From Cupriavidus neocaledonicus (GTDB lineage: Bacteria > Pseudomonadota > Gammaproteobacteria > Burkholderiales > Burkholderiaceae), in the NCBI RefSeq assembly GCF_000372525.1, contig NZ_AQUR01000104.1:177200-241199 (forward strand): 64,000 bases of DNA, in the 5' to 3' direction. The translations under genes and the position numbers were made by a program. Shown piece by piece: positions 63,483 to 64,000 of this stretch. Under the pieces are notes generated by a model. It was not told the DNA's origin. It did no database searches and saw only the letters and a list, made by a program, of their open reading frames with translations. Each line of letters starts with the position of its first letter. Within the stretch, counting starts at the first letter, position 1.

Positions 63483-64000
63483 TCAGCGGGCTTGCGCCTG
63501 CACGTCGGTGCGCCACCAGTGGCTGAGGATCCAGCCTTCCGCCGTGTAGAAATACGGCAGCCGCCCCGGGTACGCCAGCGTCTTGCGGTAGGCGACCCGG
63601 TGCGACGCGCTGTACCAGTTCGGCACGATGTAATAGCCATGCATCAGCACCCGGTCCAGCGCGCGGCCGGCAGTGACCAGCTCCTGGCGGGTATCGGCGC
63701 GCAGCACGTTGTCCACCAGCTTGTCGACCGCCGGCGACTTCAGCCCGAACAGGTTGTCCGAGCCCGGCGTGCCGGCGGCCTCGCTGGAGAAGCGGTCGCG
63801 CAGTTCGTTGCCCGGGCTTTGCGAATCGGGGAAGCGGATCGACACCATGTCGAAGTCGAAGTCTTCGAGCCGCTTCTGGTAGAGCGCGAAATCCGTGGTG
63901 CGCTGGTGCACCTGGATGCCGAGCTTCTCGAGGTTGCGCACGTAGGTGGTGATCACGCGGCTCATGGCGCCGCCGTCGTCGAGGAACTCGAACACCAGCG
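63483..64000 (-). CDS. yejA: Oligopeptide-binding protein YejA (C-terminal part)
   Basis: The last 172 or so codons of a periplasmic oligopeptide-binding protein (SBP_bac_5 family); the gene runs off the right edge, so its start, signal peptide and first two-thirds are not seen. The visible part has RFPDSQSPGNELRDRFSSEA, GYYIVPNWYSASHRVAYRKT and the terminal TAEGWILSHWWRTDVQAQAR, as in YejA. It is the first gene of the yejABEF operon. Confidence 0.88.
   Translation of the reverse strand, partial: LVFEFLDDGGAMSRVITTYVRNLEKLGIQVHQRTTDFALYQKRLEDFDFDMVSIRFPDSQSPGNELRDRFSSEAAGTPGSDNLFGLKSPAVDKLVDNVLRADTRQELVTAGRALDRVLMHGYYIVPNWYSASHRVAYRKTLAYPGRLPYFYTAEGWILSHWWRTDVQAQAR

Overview
The window is a high-GC, gene-dense stretch of a betaproteobacterial main chromosome. 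Protein content and gene order (purA-hisZ-hflCK-hflX-hfq-der-bamB-yfgM-hisS-ispG-rodZ-pilW-rlmN-ndk; surE-pcm-nlpD-rpoS; dnaX-ybaB-recR) point to Burkholderiales, most likely Cupriavidus or a close relative. Genus is inferred from protein character, not from a search. I see no phage, insertion sequence, CRISPR array or recent island.

Layout. (1) 81-16905, all on the minus strand: the ndk-to-purA housekeeping block (nucleotide and histidine metabolism, tRNA charging, isoprenoid synthesis, ribosome assembly, outer-membrane assembly, RNA chaperone, membrane protease control). (2) 17279-20462: a BI-1-type membrane protein, rlmD and an EEP-family nuclease around a strong bidirectional terminator. 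(3) 20484-25138, minus: surE-pcm-nlpD-rpoS plus a PolB-like 3'-5' exonuclease whose start overlaps the rpoS stop. (4) 25347-33878: a quinone oxidoreductase, a taurine/sulfonate-type ABC importer, and a LysR - CoA-transferase - HMG-CoA-lyase - Bug-type binding protein cluster. This is the most accessory-like part. (5) 33955-37313, minus: dnaX-ybaB-recR. (6) 37434-47260: class II (B12-dependent) ribonucleotide reductase, the 4.5S SRP RNA gene (plus strand), addA/addB, and a 90-residue unknown. (7) 47708-54386, plus: trxA, rho, an MtfA-like peptidase, rpmE2, a GT-C glycosyltransferase and a MATE exporter. (8) 54395-57231, minus: gltX followed by two tandem tRNA-Ala(GGC)-Glu(TTC)-Asp(GTC) arrays, each with its own promoter, and a broken tRNA-Asp-like element. 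(9) 57495-64000: a patatin-like lipoprotein, an NlpC/P60 hydrolase, and the yejABEF oligopeptide importer running off the right edge.

Most of the window is conserved core genome, and I did not find a convincing new multi-gene defence or mobile system. The observations most worth checking are the tRNA-Asp-like remnant with its 56-bp direct repeats and perfect palindrome, the three helically phased GCTTAAG repeats upstream of the CoA-transferase/HMG-CoA lyase operon, a possible leaderless dnaX transcript, the rpoS-exonuclease coupling, and an isolated inverted repeat in the AT-rich gap before trxA.
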